A DNA stretch of 64,000 nt from the NCBI GenBank assembly GCA_035546335.1, contig DATKDP010000149.1, positions 1 to 64,000 of the forward strand, read 5' to 3'. Position numbers and translations under genes: made by a program. This stretch comes from DATKDP01 sp035546335 (GTDB lineage Bacteria; Acidobacteriota; Thermoanaerobaculia; Gp7-AA8). Numbering within the stretch: position 1 is the first letter of the stretch; each line of letters opens with the position of its first letter. The notes under the pieces are model-generated. The model had not been told where the DNA came from. It saw only the letters and a list, made by a program, of their open reading frames with translations, and did not search any database. Shown here piece by piece: positions 9,260 to 16,822 of this stretch.

Positions 9260-10417
9260 GTGACCGATGAGAACGAGCCGCGCTCGCCCGACACGGCCGA
9301 GGAAGTCTCGGCCGCGGAAGCCGTTCGTAAAGCGCTATTTCAAAGGGACTTACCGTTCTCGGAGTTCATGGAGCTCTCTCTCTATTCGCCGGCTCGCGGC
9401 TACTACGACCGCTCGATCGATCCGGTGTCCGGACGCCACGACTACATCACGTCGGTCGAGATTTCACCCGTTTTCGCGTGGGCGCTCGGGCGGCTCGCCA
9501 CTGAATTTGTGCAGCGCGCAGGCGACGGACTGTGCGCAATAGTGGACATCGGATGCGGCCGTGGAACGATGCTCCGCGGGATCATCGAATCGATGAGTCC
9601 GGCGGAGCGAGACCGCTCGCTCTTCTGGGGCGTGGACCGCTCGCTCGCTCGCCTCGACAGCGCCCTCGCAGAGCGCGACGACACGCATTTCACAAGCGAC
9701 CCGGCGTCGCTTCCGTGGGATGTCCCGCTTCTCGTCTTTTCGAACGAGCTTTACGACGCCTTTCCCTTCGCCCGGTTGGTCATGCACGACGGCAGGTTGC
9801 GAGAGCTGATGGTGACGCTCGCTGGAGATGATCTCGGCTGGTCGGATCGACCTGCGCCGGAGGAGTATGCCGACTACTTCGCCAGACGGGGATTGCAGCT
9901 CGAAGAGGGGCAGTACGCCGACGTCTCGCTCGCATGGGAGAGGTCCTACAGCGCGATTGCCTCGAGGATTCAGCGCGGGATGATCGTCACGATCGATTAC
10001 GGTGCTGAAGAGACGAAGCTGTTCCATCCACGATTCCGAAGATTCGGAACTGCTGCAGCGTTTTCGGGGCATCGCGTCTCGCGCGATCTTCTCCAGCAGC
10101 CCGGAGAGCAGGATCTGACGGCGCACATCAACTTCACCGACCTGCGACGCGCGGGGGAGAGCTGCGGTCTGGTGACGTTGCTCTTCACGAAACAGGCGCG
10201 ATTTCTCCTTTCGCTCGGAATCACTGGGCATCCATTGTTCGGAGGGGCGGGGGAGGGTTCGGGAGATGGTCGAGCGGCATTGACCGATCTCGACGCGCGC
10301 CGCGCTGCGCAGCGGTTGATTCTTCCCGACGGCATCGGGGAAGAGATGTCGGTGCTCGTGCAATCGACATCGGATTTTGCTGGCGTTTCGTGGTGTTTTC
10401 TTCGTCAGATGGTGTGA
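9260..10417 (+). CDS. MidA/NDUFAF7-family SAM-dependent methyltransferase
   Basis: 385 residues of the DUF185/MidA family. The eukaryotic member NDUFAF7 methylates an Arg of NDUFS2, the NuoD homologue, during complex I assembly. Visible motifs: FMELSLYSPARGYY near the N-terminus, SAM-binding VDIGCGRGTML (about residues 95-105), SNELYDAFPFARL, MIVTIDYG and the C-terminal DLTAHINFTDL. It starts with GTG. It ends 76 bp before nuoA, which has its own promoter in the gap. This position makes a role in complex I assembly likely here too, although bacterial members are poorly tested. Confidence 0.88.
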   Translation: MTDENEPRSPDTAEEVSAAEAVRKALFQRDLPFSEFMELSLYSPARGYYDRSIDPVSGRHDYITSVEISPVFAWALGRLATEFVQRAGDGLCAIVDIGCGRGTMLRGIIESMSPAERDRSLFWGVDRSLARLDSALAERDDTHFTSDPASLPWDVPLLVFSNELYDAFPFARLVMHDGRLRELMVTLAGDDLGWSDRPAPEEYADYFARRGLQLEEGQYADVSLAWERSYSAIASRIQRGMIVTIDYGAEETKLFHPRFRRFGTAAAFSGHRVSRDLLQQPGEQDLTAHINFTDLRRAGESCGLVTLLFTKQARFLLSLGITGHPLFGGAGEGSGDGRAALTDLDARRAAQRLILPDGIGEEMSVLVQSTSDFAGVSWCFLRQMV

Positions 10418-10438
10418 TCGAACAGCGTCCTTTTTGCC

Positions 10439-10466
10439 TTGACTCCTGTTCGAGCCCGTTTACAAT
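10439..10466 (+). promoter_or_regulatory. Probable promoter of the nuo-atp operon
   Basis: TTGACT (10439-10444), a 16-bp spacer and TACAAT (10461-10466). A start near 10473 would give a leader of about 20 nt to the nuoA ATG at 10494, with GGGGA as the Shine-Dalgarno sequence. Confidence 0.7.
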
Positions 10467-10493
10467 ACAGACCGTCCTTCCGACGGGGAACTC

Positions 10494-10853
10494 ATGGCAA
10501 ATTATTCGGTCCTCCTGGTCGCAGCGCTGATCGTCATCTCACTGCCGGTGTTGACGTTATTCATCCTGACCCCGCTGATCCGGGCATCGCGTCCATCGAA
10601 GGTGAAGCTCGAGCCTTACGAGTGCGGAGTTCCTCCCACTTCGAAGGCGTTCGACCATCGTTTCTCCGTCCGCTATTTTCTGATCGCCGTCCTCTTCATC
10701 ATTTTCGACGTGGAGACGATCTTTCTTTTCCCCTGGGCCATCCGCTTCAAACAGCTCGGATGGTTCGGCGCCATCGAGATGGCCATCTTCATCGCGATTC
10801 TGCTGGTCGGCTATTTCTATGCGTGGAGGCGGAAGGTCCTGACATGGGTCTGA
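10494..10853 (+). CDS. nuoA: NADH-quinone oxidoreductase (complex I) subunit A
   Basis: Small membrane subunit at the junction of the peripheral and membrane arms. 119 residues, three transmembrane helices. Family signature YECGVPPTSKAFDHRFSVRYF (about 44-64), with the conserved loop Cys beside NuoD and NuoH, then FIIFDVETIFLFPWA. First gene of the operon. Its last 10 bp overlap nuoB. Confidence 0.97.
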   Translation: MANYSVLLVAALIVISLPVLTLFILTPLIRASRPSKVKLEPYECGVPPTSKAFDHRFSVRYFLIAVLFIIFDVETIFLFPWAIRFKQLGWFGAIEMAIFIAILLVGYFYAWRRKVLTWV

Positions 10854-11869
10854 TCGAAAACCGCTTCGAACCGAACATCCTGACCACCTCGGTCGACAAA
10901 TTCTTCAATTGGGCCCGCAAGTCGTCGCTCTGGCCGATGCAGTTCGGTCTGGCATGCTGTGCCATCGAGATGATGGCCGTTCTCGATCCCCGTCATGACA
11001 TGGCGCGCTTCGGCGCCGAAGTCTTTCGCGCCACGCCGCGTCAGTCGGATCTGATGATCGTCGCCGGAACGGTCGTCGAGAAAATGGCTCCGATCGTCAA
11101 GCGTCTCTACGATCAGATGCCCGAGCCGAAGTGGGTCATCGCCATGGGCTCGTGCGCCACCTGCGGCGGCCCATACGACACCTACGCCGTCACCCAGGGA
11201 GTCGACCGCCTCGTGCCGGTCGATGTCTACGTTCCCGGTTGCCCGCCGCGCCCCGAGGCTCTTCTGTGGGGGCTGATGGAGCTGCAGAAGAAGATCGAGA
11301 AGATGCACGTGCTACGCAAAGGAGGCGCGGCCTACGACTTCGCCCGCTCCTCGGTCCGCGATTCGATCCGTCCGGGACACGAGGGTCCGGCGCTTCGTGC
11401 CGAGCAGGCAGCACAGCTTCGTCCCGCGCCGATCTCCGGCGTTCGCCGGCCGCCGGCTTCCGAAACACCGGCGAAGAAGCAGGCTGCTCCCGCTGCGGCC
11501 GCAGCACCGCCGGCGCAGACCGCCACTGCGACTGCAGTCGCTGAGCCCGAGCCGGCAGCCGCCTCCGTCGCGGCGGCCCCTCCCGAGGAGGGAGCGTCGG
11601 CGCAAGTCGCCTTCCATGACGAAGGGATGCCGATGGACGAGCGGATGAAGCTCGCCGAGGAGCTGGGAGGAACGCTCGAGCTGAAGCTGTTCGCGGCGAT
11701 GGCTCAGACGGATTGTCAGGCATGCGGATGGGATTGCGAGGGATACGCGAACGCTCTCGCCAGCGGCGAGACCGACGACATCTCGCTCTGCACACCGGGA
11801 GAAGCCGAGACGCTCGACATGCTCGAGCAGTTGATGAAGCAGGCGGGCAAGCCGTACACGGGGGCGTGA
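10844..11869 (+). CDS. nuoB: Complex I subunit B (N2 cluster) with an extra C-terminal four-Cys domain
   Basis: 341 residues, about twice the usual 160-180. Residues 1-160 are a normal NuoB: the N2 [4Fe-4S] ligands are C38 and C39 (GLACCAIEMMA), C104 (GSCATC) and C133 (PGCPPRPE). A basic linker and an Ala/Pro-rich stretch (about 165-250) follow. Residues 256-338 form a separate module with C291, C294, C298 and C316 in the pattern C-x2-C-x3-C-x17-C (TDCQACGWDCEGYA, then SLCTPGE). This resembles the [4Fe-4S] FeS domain (PF04060 type). NuoC carries the same module. Start: ATG at 10844 with GGAAGG, overlapping nuoA by 10 bp. The core assignment is certain; the cluster in the tail is inferred. Confidence 0.95.
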   Translation: MGLIENRFEPNILTTSVDKFFNWARKSSLWPMQFGLACCAIEMMAVLDPRHDMARFGAEVFRATPRQSDLMIVAGTVVEKMAPIVKRLYDQMPEPKWVIAMGSCATCGGPYDTYAVTQGVDRLVPVDVYVPGCPPRPEALLWGLMELQKKIEKMHVLRKGGAAYDFARSSVRDSIRPGHEGPALRAEQAAQLRPAPISGVRRPPASETPAKKQAAPAAAAAPPAQTATATAVAEPEPAAASVAAAPPEEGASAQVAFHDEGMPMDERMKLAEELGGTLELKLFAAMAQTDCQACGWDCEGYANALASGETDDISLCTPGEAETLDMLEQLMKQAGKPYTGA

Positions 11870-11911
11870 TCGACCGAGCCTCCTGAACGCTCGAGCGGAT
11901 CGAAACGGACG

Positions 11912-12940
11912 ATGGCGGAACAGACTGAACAGACCACGAGCACCTCGGAGAACGTGGCGGAGAACGTGGCGGAGAAGGCGGTTGAAAAGCCGGCTCCACC
12001 AGCCATCCGGAGCGCTGAAGAGATTCTGCGCGATGCCCGCATCGCCGAACCGATTGCCAAGGCGGGCGATGCCATCGTCGATGCGCGCGAGTTTGCCGGC
12101 GAGATCACGGTCACCATCGCCCGAGAGAAGATCCGCGAGACGGCGCAACTCTTCAAGGATGCCGGCTTCAAGTATCTCGTCGATCTCGCCGGCGTCGACT
12201 ATTCCACCTATCCCGGGCACACGGGCGAGCGTTTCGCCGTCTCCTACCATATCTATTCGCACGAGAAGAACGACCGAATCCGGCTCAAGACGTGGTGCGA
12301 TGACGGCGCCACGGTCCCTTCGGTCACCAGCGTCTGGAAGACCGCCAACTGGCACGAGCGCGAGACGTTCGACATGTTCGGAATCGTCTTCGAAGGGCAT
12401 CCGAACCTCGAGCGGATTCTGATGTGGGAGGGGTTCAACGGTCACCCGCTCCGCAAGGACTTTCCCCTGCGCGGCATCGATACCGGAGCGAGGATCTATC
12501 CCGAAGTCTTTCCCGAAGGGGGAGGGCCCAAACCCGGCTCGACGGGCAAGGACGTCAAGGACGTGAACGTCTTCCAGGGGGAATGGCCGGAGTATGGTCG
12601 CGCTCCCGTCGTCCAGACTCATGCGAAGACCCAGCAGCCGCCGACGCCGGAGCTGGCGACCGAGGTGGCGGAGACGGCGAAACCGACCGAGGAAGCGCCG
12701 TTCCACGATCCGAACATGCCGCTCGCGCAGCGGATGGATCTGGCGAAAGAGGGAGATCTGAAGGCGAAGCTCTTCGCCGCGATGGCCCAGACCGACTGCA
12801 CCGCCTGCGGCTGGGACTGCGAGGGATATGCGGAAGCGCTGGCGTCGGGAGAAACGCAGGACATCACGCTCTGCGTTCCGGGTGAAGAGGAGACCGAATC
12901 GATGCTGAGCAAGCTGATGGCGGAGGCGGGCAAGCTGTGA
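11912..12940 (+). CDS. nuoC: Complex I subunit C (30 kDa) with an extra C-terminal four-Cys domain
   Basis: 342 residues. The central 30-kDa domain (about 60-190) includes DLAGVDYSTYP and the signature WHERETFDMFGIVFEGHPN. The first 55 residues are a charged extension (SENVAENVAEKAVEKP). After the core and a linker, residues 262-342 repeat the NuoB tail: FHDPNMPLAQRMDLA, KLFAAMAQTDC, CGWDCEGYA, with C296, C299, C303 and C321. Over 56 aligned residues the two tails share about 44, counted by eye, yet their codons differ at many wobble positions. The duplication is therefore old and under protein-level selection. Standard NuoC has no metal cluster. Separated from nuoB by 42 bp. NuoC and NuoD are not fused. 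Confidence 0.95.
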   Translation: MAEQTEQTTSTSENVAENVAEKAVEKPAPPAIRSAEEILRDARIAEPIAKAGDAIVDAREFAGEITVTIAREKIRETAQLFKDAGFKYLVDLAGVDYSTYPGHTGERFAVSYHIYSHEKNDRIRLKTWCDDGATVPSVTSVWKTANWHERETFDMFGIVFEGHPNLERILMWEGFNGHPLRKDFPLRGIDTGARIYPEVFPEGGGPKPGSTGKDVKDVNVFQGEWPEYGRAPVVQTHAKTQQPPTPELATEVAETAKPTEEAPFHDPNMPLAQRMDLAKEGDLKAKLFAAMAQTDCTACGWDCEGYAEALASGETQDITLCVPGEEETESMLSKLMAEAGKL

Positions 12941-12983
12941 GATTCGAGCTGCCGAGCGGTCGGGGCCTGCGAGGTGGTGGCGG

Positions 12984-14099
12984 ATGCTGAACCTGCACGA
13001 GATGGAAGTGAATTTCGGGCCGCAGCATCCGTCGACCCATGGAGTGCTGCGCGTTCTGCTCAAAGTCGACGGCGAGCGGATCATCGATGCGAAACCGATC
13101 ATCGGCTATCTGCACCGCGGCACTGAGAAGCTCTTCGAGAACATGGACTATCCGCAGTGCATCCCGCACACCGACCGGATGGACTACGTCGCCGCTGCGA
13201 CCAACAATCTCGGTTTCGTGGAAACGGTGGAGAAGCTGATGGGGATCACCGCGCAGATTCCGAAGCGCGCGCAGATCATCCGTGTGATGCTCTCCGAGCT
13301 GCAGCGCATCTCGTCTCATCTGCTCTGGCTCGCCACGCATGCCATCGACATCGGCGCGATGACGCCGTTTTTCTATTGTTTCCGCGAGCGCGAGCAGGTG
13401 CTCGACCTCTTCGAAGACTACTGCGGCGCGCGACTGACGCTCAACTGCATGCGGATCGGCGGGCTTCCCGACGACCTTCCCGCCGGCTGGCTCGAGAAGC
13501 TCGACGAGTTCGTCGGGAAATTCGATGCGGCGATCGAGGAATACGAATCGCTGCTGACCAACAATCGCATCTGGAAGCGACGGACGATCGGCGTCGGCGT
13601 CCTCTCTCCGGAGGATGCAATCGAGTGGGGAATCACCGGTCCGCCGCTGCGCGGCTCGGGTGTCGACTGGGATCTGCGCAAAGTGCGTCCCTACGAGTGT
13701 TATGCGGAGCTCGATTTCGAGGTGCCGCTCGGGAGCAACGGCGACACCTACGACCGCTACCTCGTGCGCATGGAGGAGATGCGGCAGTCGAACCGGCTTC
13801 TCCGCCAGTGCATGGAGAAGATCAAAGAGACGCCGGCGGGCGACATCAAGGCGAGAATCTCGCGCGTCGTCCGTCCGCCGGAAGGGGAGGTCTACCATTC
13901 GATCGAGTCGCCGAAGGGGGAGCTCGGCTACTACATCGTCTCCGACGGCAAGAGCCAGAACGCCTATCGCTGCCGCGTCCGACCCCCTTCGTTCGTCAAC
14001 CTGCAGGCGCTTCCGGAGATGGCCCGCGGCCATCTGGTGTCGGATCTCGTGGCGCTCATCGGGACGATCGACATCGTGCTGGGAGAGGTGGACCGATGA
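12984..14099 (+). CDS. nuoD: Complex I subunit D (49 kDa, quinone site)
   Basis: 371 residues, slightly short at the N-terminus compared with 390-430 in many bacteria. Forms the quinone cavity with NuoB and NuoH. Signatures: NFGPQHPSTHGVLR near residue 10, containing the quinone-contacting His; GYLHRGTEKLFE; MDYVAAATNN, the conserved Tyr region; and SPKGELGYYIVSDG. It is the likely target of the MidA methyltransferase encoded upstream. Its stop overlaps the nuoH start by 4 bp (ATGA). Confidence 0.97.
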   Translation: MLNLHEMEVNFGPQHPSTHGVLRVLLKVDGERIIDAKPIIGYLHRGTEKLFENMDYPQCIPHTDRMDYVAAATNNLGFVETVEKLMGITAQIPKRAQIIRVMLSELQRISSHLLWLATHAIDIGAMTPFFYCFREREQVLDLFEDYCGARLTLNCMRIGGLPDDLPAGWLEKLDEFVGKFDAAIEEYESLLTNNRIWKRRTIGVGVLSPEDAIEWGITGPPLRGSGVDWDLRKVRPYECYAELDFEVPLGSNGDTYDRYLVRMEEMRQSNRLLRQCMEKIKETPAGDIKARISRVVRPPEGEVYHSIESPKGELGYYIVSDGKSQNAYRCRVRPPSFVNLQALPEMARGHLVSDLVALIGTIDIVLGEVDR

Positions 14100-15172
14100 T
14101 GACGCTCGCCGCGGCCGCCTTCGCCATCCCCGAGCCGCTGATGAAATATCTCGTCTGGCCGACGATCAAGTTCGTGATCGCCTTCGCCATCGTGCAGGGA
14201 ATCGTCGCGGCAATGACGCTGATCGAGCGGAGAGGGCTGGCCTTCATGCAGGCGCGGCTCGGGCCGAATCGCGTCGGGCCGCAGGGGCTCTTCCAGATCA
14301 TCGCCGACCCGGTCAAGCTCATGCTCAAGGAAGACATCGTCCCCGCGAACGCCGAGAAGGTGTCGTATTTTCTCGGGCCGATTCTCCCGCTGATCCCCGC
14401 CTTCGTCGTCTTTGCGCTCATTCCCTTCGGCCCGCCGCCGACCTTCACCGTGACCTCGGTCAACGTCGGCGTGCTCCTGATCCTGGCGCTCACCTCGACC
14501 GGTGTGTACGGGATCATCCTCGGCGGTTGGGCGTCGAACAACAAGTTCTCGCTGATGGGCGGGCTGCGCTCGGCGGCGCAGGTGGTCTCCTACGAGGTAC
14601 CGTTCGCCCTTTCGATCATCGGAGTGCTGATGCTCGTCGGAAGCTTCGATCTGGTGAAGATCGTGCGCTATCAGGAAGCGAACGTTTGGAACGTGTTTCC
14701 GCAGATCGTCGGCGCGTTCATTTTCCTGGTGGCCATGACCGCGGAGGTCAACCGCTCGCCGTTCGACCTGCCGGAGGCGGAGTCGGAGCTCGTCGCCGGG
14801 TTCCATACCGAGTACTCGGGGATGAAGTTCGCTTTCTTCTTTCTCGCCGAGTATGCGGCGATGCTGGTCAACGCCTGCCTGATCGTGACTCTCTTCTTCG
14901 GCGGATGGACGCTGGCGATGAACAACGTCGGACTGACGACGAAGGTGATGCAGAGCTGGGGCCTGGGCGGCGCGCTGCTCGGCGTTCTGATCTTCTCGGC
15001 GAAGGTGATGTTCTTCATGCTCGTCTACGTCTGGTTCCGCGGAACGTTTCCCCGGTTCCGGTTCGATCAGTTGATGGATCTCGGCTGGAAGTGGATGATC
15101 CCGCTCGCGCTGGCGAACATCTTCGTCACCGGCCTGGTCATCCTTTTGATTCAGTCACCCCCCTGGAGGTGA
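14096..15172 (+). CDS. nuoH: Complex I subunit H
   Basis: Membrane subunit that closes the quinone chamber and starts the proton path. 358 residues, about eight or nine helices. Signatures: LIERRGLAFMQARLGPNRVGPQG (about 42-64) and FIFLVAMTAEVNRSPFDLPEAESELVAGFHTEYSG, whose acidic loop lines the E-channel. Overlaps nuoD by ATGA; an in-frame second ATG follows immediately. nuoG, which precedes nuoH in many operons, is missing here, so nuoD and nuoH are directly joined. Confidence 0.97.
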   Translation: MMTLAAAAFAIPEPLMKYLVWPTIKFVIAFAIVQGIVAAMTLIERRGLAFMQARLGPNRVGPQGLFQIIADPVKLMLKEDIVPANAEKVSYFLGPILPLIPAFVVFALIPFGPPPTFTVTSVNVGVLLILALTSTGVYGIILGGWASNNKFSLMGGLRSAAQVVSYEVPFALSIIGVLMLVGSFDLVKIVRYQEANVWNVFPQIVGAFIFLVAMTAEVNRSPFDLPEAESELVAGFHTEYSGMKFAFFFLAEYAAMLVNACLIVTLFFGGWTLAMNNVGLTTKVMQSWGLGGALLGVLIFSAKVMFFMLVYVWFRGTFPRFRFDQLMDLGWKWMIPLALANIFVTGLVILLIQSPPWR

Positions 15173-15177
15173 GGCTC

Positions 15178-15714
15178 GTGCAAGTCGAAGTGACGAAGGC
15201 GAAGTGGACGGACAAGATTCTGCTCCTCGATCTGTTCGAGGGGTTGAAGACCACCTTTCGCGAATTGTTCAAGCCGAAGGTGACCATCCGCTATCCGGAA
15301 GAGCGGCTCGAGCCGAGCGACCGCTTCCGCGGCATGTTCCGCTTCTCCTTCGAACGCTGCATCGCGTGCAAGCTGTGCGCGATCGCCTGCCCGATCGACA
15401 TCATCTATATCGATGTCCACGATGAGACGCGCGAAGTGGACGGCAAGAAGAAGAAGCTGAAGGTGCTCGACCGCTACGACATCGACGTCAAACGCTGCAT
15501 GTTCTGCTCGCTCTGCGAAGAGGCCTGCCCGACCAAGCCGAAATCGATCTGGCTCACGACCAAGACCTACGAGCTGGCGACCTACGACAGGAACAACCTC
15601 TACTTCAACATGCAGGAGCTGGAGTACTGGGACGATCGCCCGCGATTCAAGGGCCTCGAGGAAGGCGACGAAGAGACCCCGCAGCGGGCTCTCCCTCCGG
15701 GAGGAGTGCAGTAA
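15178..15714 (+). CDS. nuoI: Complex I subunit I (8Fe ferredoxin-like)
   Basis: 178 residues with two classical [4Fe-4S] motifs, CIACKLCAIACP and CMFCSLCEEACP, corresponding to clusters N6a and N6b. These pass electrons to N2 in NuoB. The start is GTG at 15178, preceded by GGAGGTGAGG, 5 nt after the nuoH stop. The stop TAA shares its last base with the nuoJ ATG. The C-terminal 40 residues are acidic (LEEGDEETPQ). In an 11-subunit complex this is normally the outermost cluster-bearing subunit and the expected docking point for a ferredoxin-type donor. Confidence 0.97.
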   Translation: MQVEVTKAKWTDKILLLDLFEGLKTTFRELFKPKVTIRYPEERLEPSDRFRGMFRFSFERCIACKLCAIACPIDIIYIDVHDETREVDGKKKKLKVLDRYDIDVKRCMFCSLCEEACPTKPKSIWLTTKTYELATYDRNNLYFNMQELEYWDDRPRFKGLEEGDEETPQRALPPGGVQ

Positions 15715-16409
15715 TGGAAATGATGGGCGAGATGCTCTCGCAGCTTCCGTCTCTCGTCTTTTTCCTCGTCGGTACGGTCGCCGTCGCCTCCTCGATTCTC
15801 GTCGTCGCGATGCGCAACCCGGTTCACTCCGCTCTTTTCCTCCTGCTGACCTTTCTCTGCGTCGCCGTGATCTTCATCCTCGCTCACGCAGAGCTCGTCG
15901 GTGCCATCCAGATCCTCGTTTATGCGGGCGGCATCATGGTGCTCTTTCTCTTCGTCGTCATGCTGATCAACATTCGCGACTTGCCGGATGAGCGCATGCT
16001 TTCTCCTTTCTGGAAGCCCGCACTCGGCGTGGGACTCGTCCTCTTCATCCTCTTCGCGTCGGTGGTGCGAACCGGAAGCTATGCAACAGAGGTCGAAGAT
16101 ACCAGACCACTTCGAACAGCGAGAGTCGCGGTGCGATCGGAAGTGACGAAGACCGACGAGGGCCGGTCGGTGAGAAGGGTGACCATGGGCGATCGGGCGG
16201 TGGGGAACTCGGAGGCCCTCGGAATGGCGCTCTATCGCGACTACCTCGTTCCGTTCGAGGTCGCGTCGATCTTTCTTCTCGTGGCGATGATCGGTGCCAT
16301 CGTCATCGGAAAGAGGGAGCTGTATTCGATGGACGAGGAGACCAATCCCCAGTTCATCACCGATCGTGTCGCCGAAGAGAAACGGGTGAAGGAGGCGAGC
16401 GGTGCCTGA
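15714..16409 (+). CDS. nuoJ: Complex I subunit J
   Basis: Membrane subunit with five predicted helices in 231 residues. Typical parts are AMRNPVHSALFLLLTFLCVA and LVGAIQILVYAGGIMVLFLFVVML, the latter containing the helix-3 pi-bulge region. A hydrophilic loop of about 70 residues lies between helices 4 and 5 (about 125-180), longer than in E. coli. The charged C-terminal tail ends in VKEASGA. It overlaps nuoK by 8 bp. Confidence 0.95.
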   Translation: MEMMGEMLSQLPSLVFFLVGTVAVASSILVVAMRNPVHSALFLLLTFLCVAVIFILAHAELVGAIQILVYAGGIMVLFLFVVMLINIRDLPDERMLSPFWKPALGVGLVLFILFASVVRTGSYATEVEDTRPLRTARVAVRSEVTKTDEGRSVRRVTMGDRAVGNSEALGMALYRDYLVPFEVASIFLLVAMIGAIVIGKRELYSMDEETNPQFITDRVAEEKRVKEASGA

Positions 16410-16704
16410 CACCCAGGCGTTCCTCATGCTCTCGGGGACCCTCTTCACCGTCGGGCTGATCGGGGTCATCATCCGCCGCAACATGATCACCGTGCTCATG
16501 TGCATCGAGCTGATGCTCAATGGCGTGAACATCAATCTGGTCGCATTCTCCTATCGGCTCTCCTCGCTCGAGGGTCAGATCTTCTCGATCTTCACCATCG
16601 CGGTCGCCGCGGGCGAGGCAGCAGTCGGATTGGCGATCATCATCCAGCTCTACCGTCTGAAGAACAGTGTGAACATCGACGAGGTGCACGAACTGAGCGG
16701 TTGA
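16402..16704 (+). CDS. nuoK: Complex I subunit K
   Basis: 100 residues, three helices, the MrpC-like proton-path subunit. CIELMLNGVNINLVAFSY carries the conserved Glu of helix 2, and IFTIAVAAGEAAVGLAIIIQLY carries the second conserved Glu. It starts with GTG inside the end of nuoJ, so the two are probably translationally coupled. A gap of about 118 bp separates it from nuoL, the longest gap between the nuo genes. Confidence 0.95.
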   Translation: MPDTQAFLMLSGTLFTVGLIGVIIRRNMITVLMCIELMLNGVNINLVAFSYRLSSLEGQIFSIFTIAVAAGEAAVGLAIIIQLYRLKNSVNIDEVHELSG

Positions 16705-16822
16705 TCGGACGACGGCTGGACGGTCTCGCGGTTCCTGCGTGGATGGCGCCGGAAGCGCGAGTCGGTCGAGCTCAACCGAATCGAAAAAATTCCGGCGCCC
16801 GGGTGCGCCGCGAAGGAGTTGA

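Noticed and set aside
13157..15714. Long Arg-rich frames running into nuoH and nuoI
   Set aside because: Their upstream parts are out-of-frame readings of nuoD and nuoH; the true starts are at 14096 and 15178.
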